From: a virus
Length of the DNA: 31,557 bases
IMG/VR virus record: IMGVR_UViG_3300017786_000073
Span: 1 to 31,557 of that record
Strand: one strand, 5' to 3'
Of this stretch, positions 29,407 through 31,557 are shown piece by piece. Below the pieces are notes generated by a model, which did not search any database, was not told the origin of the DNA, and worked only from the letters and a program-made list of their open reading frames with translations. Each line of letters begins with the position of its first letter. The first letter of the stretch is position 1. Both the position numbers and the translations under genes were made by a program.

Positions 29407-29420
29407 TTCTATTATATACT
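29407..29420 (+). promoter_or_regulatory. Phage late-promoter-like motif, copy 5
   Basis: TTCTATTATATACT abuts ATG at 29421. It would start a unit of ParB-like, glycosyltransferase, dioxygenase and both terminase genes, which runs through the circle junction to the terminator at 1680-1709. The upstream AAATATTAATTAA stretch is shared with copy 2. Confidence 0.65.
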
Positions 29421-29981
29421 ATGAAACTAAAAATCAATGAGTTAAAACCAAACCTCAGTAATCCGAGGATAATTAAAGAAAGTAAATTCAAAAAACTTGT
29501 AAAGTCTATTAAAGATTTTCCTGAAATGTTAGAACTGCGACCAATAATCGTAGATGAAGATATGACAATACTTGGGGGAAATATGAGATACAAAGCAAGT
29601 GTTGAAGCAGGGCTGAAAGAAGTGAACGTAAAAGTAGCTAAAGGATTAACAGAAGAACAGAAACAAGAGTTTATTGTAAAAGACAATGTTGGTTTTGGGG
29701 AGTGGGATTGGAGTATATTGGCTAATGAATGGGATAATACAAAGCTAGGAGATTGGGGAATGGATGTTTGGCAGCCTGAAAAAGAAGTTGATTATTCTAT
29801 ATTAGATGACATAGACTTAGGCTCAACTTTAGATGATAAAACCTCAGCAGTAAAAAGAGGAATAGTAGTAGAGTTTGAAGCTAATGAATATGATGAAGCT
29901 AACGAACTAATCACACAGGCAAGAAAAGATGGAAAAAATATAGGTATGATTGTTCTAAATGCTTTTAGGAATGAAGCATAA
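29421..29981 (+). CDS. ParB/Srx-like domain protein in modification cassette
   Basis: This 186-residue protein begins with a ParB N-terminal-like domain (about 1-90): LKINELKPNLSNPRIIKES with NPR at 14-16, then VDEDMTILGGNMRYKASVEAG with GGNMRYKA at 52-59 in the place of the GERRxxA box, and an IVKDNV segment. In phages this domain is often the N-terminal part of DNA methyltransferases; no methyltransferase domain is present here. The rest has GEWDWSILANEWD and a C-terminal RGIVVEFEANEYDEANELI. It probably binds or nicks DNA, or guides the next two enzymes. It shares an operon with them. Confidence 0.8.
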   Translation: MKLKINELKPNLSNPRIIKESKFKKLVKSIKDFPEMLELRPIIVDEDMTILGGNMRYKASVEAGLKEVNVKVAKGLTEEQKQEFIVKDNVGFGEWDWSILANEWDNTKLGDWGMDVWQPEKEVDYSILDDIDLGSTLDDKTSAVKRGIVVEFEANEYDEANELITQARKDGKNIGMIVLNAFRNEA

Positions 29982-30651
29982 TGTTTATGTAATATCAGCA
30001 GGTAGATATGATAAATTACCTTTTGATAAAAAACAAAAAGAAAAATACATATTTTGTGTAAAGAACGGAGAGGGCAAATTGTATGAAGAAAATGGTTGTA
30101 AAAATGTATATGAAACAGGCAACCTAATGAAAAGCAGGAACTTCGCACTAGACCACGCATTTAAAAATAAAAAGATATGCGTACAACTTAGTGATGATAT
30201 AAAAAAAGTAAGAGTAAATAAGAATTTTGGTGAGCCTGTAAAGGTAAAATTAGATTATGCTATAGAAGATATAGTAGAAAAATTTAATAGAGTTACAGGT
30301 GTTAAATTATTAGGCATACCTCCTACTGATAATTATTTTTTTGCTAATAAAATAGTAAGCACTAATACATTTTGTATAGGGGATATGTTATTTATAAAAC
30401 CAAATGAATTAAGGTTTGATGAACAACTAACTTTAAAAGAAGATTATGATTATACTTTACAACACAAAGAAAGGGGGGATGTAATTAGATACCAAAAATA
30501 CTTATTCACTTTTGAGCATTATTCTAACAAAGGTGGTGCAGTTGATGTAAGAGATGATGAGGAAGAACAGAAGAACATACAGATATTAAAATCTAAATGG
30601 GGGGATAAAATAAAATTAAACCCTAAACGTAAAAATGAAATATTGATATGA
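29971..30651 (+). CDS. GT-A-like glycosyltransferase (TET-associated type)
   Basis: This protein has 226 residues from ATG 29971; an ATG at 29959 would add four. It fits a GT-A nucleotide-sugar transferase of the type associated with TET/JBP enzymes: VYVISAGRYDKLPF (5-18), KSRNFALDHA (54-63), an acidic metal-binding box QLSDDI (72-77) in the place of DxD, FCIGDMLFIKP (134-144), and LKEDYDYTLQ (155-164) as likely catalytic base region. It probably adds a sugar to a hydroxylated base in phage DNA. It overlaps the ParB-like gene by 11 bases and the dioxygenase by four. The exact sugar and family cannot be read from sequence alone. Confidence 0.75.
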   Translation: MKHNVYVISAGRYDKLPFDKKQKEKYIFCVKNGEGKLYEENGCKNVYETGNLMKSRNFALDHAFKNKKICVQLSDDIKKVRVNKNFGEPVKVKLDYAIEDIVEKFNRVTGVKLLGIPPTDNYFFANKIVSTNTFCIGDMLFIKPNELRFDEQLTLKEDYDYTLQHKERGDVIRYQKYLFTFEHYSNKGGAVDVRDDEEEQKNIQILKSKWGDKIKLNPKRKNEILI

Positions 30652-31457
30652 AAATAATTAAATTAGAAAAAGTAGAACACAACAGAAAAGTAGGAAAGAG
30701 ATGCGAATACATTGAACCTAACGTAAAAGAAGATTGTTTATTAGAATCAGATGGGGAAATAATAGGTTTTTATATTAAAGATGTAAACAAGTATAGTAAA
30801 AAGCTAGGGGCATTAATAGATATAGCAAACAAAGAGTTTAAAAGTGATAATGTGCCTAAGTCATTATTAGAAAGAAGTGATGTTTTTGCTAATAAATATA
30901 AAAAAGGAATGACACGAAAAGAAGCTAAAGCAATGGGAACTGTACAGATGAGTTCTATACTTGGCTCAATACCACCTAAACCACATATGAGAAGACCTTA
31001 CCCAACAATATCTTCAGTACACAGAGAACCAAAGGCAAAGACATTTATTAAAGCAATGTGGGGAGCCTGTGTTGAAGCTGAAAAGATAGTGAAAGAATTA
31101 ACTCCTGAAATATACGACAGGCAAATAGAACTGTTTAAAGAAATAAAAAAAGACTGGAAGTTTGGTAATATGTTTACAAGCAGTATATCTAATTTTAATA
31201 TCTCAGCACCATTTCACAGAGATACAGGAAACTTAGAAGGAACAGTAAACATAATCCTCACTAAAAGAAACAATGCTAATGGTGGTTGTCTTAACGTACC
31301 TGACTATAATGCAACATTTGAACAGGCTGATAACTCAATGCTAGTATATCCTGCTTGGAGAAACGTACACGGAGTAACACCAATTAAACCAATAGCTGAT
31401 GATGGTTATAGAAACTCATTAATATTCTATCCATTGAAAGCATTTAAAGGAATATAA
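30648..31457 (+). CDS. TET/JBP-family 2-oxoglutarate/Fe(II) DNA-base hydroxylase
   Basis: This 269-residue protein has a double-stranded beta-helix with the expected iron ligands: H190-R-D192 (APFHRDTGNLEGTVNIIL), distal His241 (WRNVHGVTPI) and Arg255 for 2-oxoglutarate (YRNSLIFY). Between them, GGCLNVPDYNATFEQADNSM matches the TET/JBP branch, which hydroxylates 5-methylcytosine or thymine in DNA. The N-terminal half (ARKEAKAMGTVQMSSIL region; PPKPHMRRPYPTISS at 109-123) is helical/basic and may bind DNA. With the preceding glycosyltransferase it forms a hydroxylate-then-glycosylate pair. The last 23 bases lie in the terminal repeat, and terS begins one base later. Confidence 0.85.
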   Translation: MKIIKLEKVEHNRKVGKRCEYIEPNVKEDCLLESDGEIIGFYIKDVNKYSKKLGALIDIANKEFKSDNVPKSLLERSDVFANKYKKGMTRKEAKAMGTVQMSSILGSIPPKPHMRRPYPTISSVHREPKAKTFIKAMWGACVEAEKIVKELTPEIYDRQIELFKEIKKDWKFGNMFTSSISNFNISAPFHRDTGNLEGTVNIILTKRNNANGGCLNVPDYNATFEQADNSMLVYPAWRNVHGVTPIKPIADDGYRNSLIFYPLKAFKGI

Positions 31458-31557
31458 TATGGACGAAAGTAGACACATAAAAAAGGAAAGTATTTTAAAA
31501 GCATTAGAAAAGTCGCTAGGTGTTGTTACGGTTGCTTGTAAATCTTCTGATGTTCCA
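31435..31557. repeat. Terminal direct repeat, right copy
   Basis: Identical to 1-123. It holds the last codons of the dioxygenase gene and the first 99 bases of terS. Confidence 0.95.
31459..31557 (+). CDS. terS: Small terminase, N-terminal fragment (second copy from terminal overlap)
   Basis: 33 codons identical to the start of the gene at 25-378, cut by the window end. It is the same gene seen again through the terminal repeat, not a separate gene, and shows that the genome reads continuously from the dioxygenase into terS. Confidence 0.9.
   Translation, partial: MDESRHIKKESILKALEKSLGVVTVACKSSDVP

Noticed and set aside
29792-30160. Minus-strand frame of 122 codons across the ParB-like/glycosyltransferase junction
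   Set aside because: Composition is shadow-like (Phe/Ile/His-rich) and it opposes two well-supported overlapping genes.
1-31557. CRISPR array, tRNA genes, integrase or lysogeny repressor
   Set aside because: I found no regularly spaced repeats, no cloverleaf with a CCA-ready acceptor stem, and no tyrosine or serine recombinase or CI-like gene by reading the translated genes; a tRNA scan was not possible here.

Overview
The window is a complete small tailed-phage genome. The first 123 bases are repeated exactly at the end, so it closes on itself with a unit of about 31,434 bp. Every supported gene lies on the + strand. The DNA is very AT-rich, genes overlap or nearly touch, and starts lack a Shine-Dalgarno sequence but have A-rich leaders. 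Two sites fit the Bacteroidetes promoter (TTTG, about 20 bp, TAnnTTTG). With protein families typical of Bacteroidetes phages (DUF3127-like SSB, DUF6712-like connector, XkdF-like protease), this points to a virulent phage of a Flavobacteriia-like host. I see no integrase, repressor, DNA polymerase, helicase or tRNA.

Layout. (1) 25-1678: small and large terminase, ended by a hairpin terminator. (2) 1787-11231: a tail and neck block, starting with a likely frameshifted tail-assembly chaperone and ending with the tape measure. (3) 11268-13652: prohead protease, scaffold-like protein and major capsid protein. (4) 13713-14276: a tail-tube-like protein between two terminators. (5) 14362-18933: small structural proteins and two paralogous receptor-binding or fibre proteins. 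(6) 18938-21536: portal with a C-terminal extension, and connector. (7) 21597-23168: lysis genes (two holin-like proteins, an M15 peptidase) and a metallophosphoesterase. (8) 23169-23334: a palindrome-rich spacer carrying the best host-type promoter. (9) 23335-27539: early and replication genes (small unknowns, SSB, DnaA-like HTH protein, replication initiator, NinG). (10) 27561-29395: a sigma-like HTH protein, Cys-rich proteins and a DUF3310-like protein. (11) 29421-31457: a ParB-like protein, a TET-associated-type glycosyltransferase and a TET/JBP-family dioxygenase, running straight into the terminase genes across the circle junction.

How the parts work together. The most notable system is the last cassette, which looks like a DNA-hypermodification pathway: base hydroxylation, then glycosylation. 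No DNA methyltransferase is visible in the closed genome, so the base being modified is an open question. A 12-base motif (TTCTATTATATA) recurs in front of five transcription-unit heads, usually directly abutting the ATG. It looks like a phage-specific late promoter giving leaderless or near-leaderless mRNAs, and the phage's own sigma-like protein is a candidate to read it. The modification genes share one such unit with the terminase, which would place modification just before packaging.
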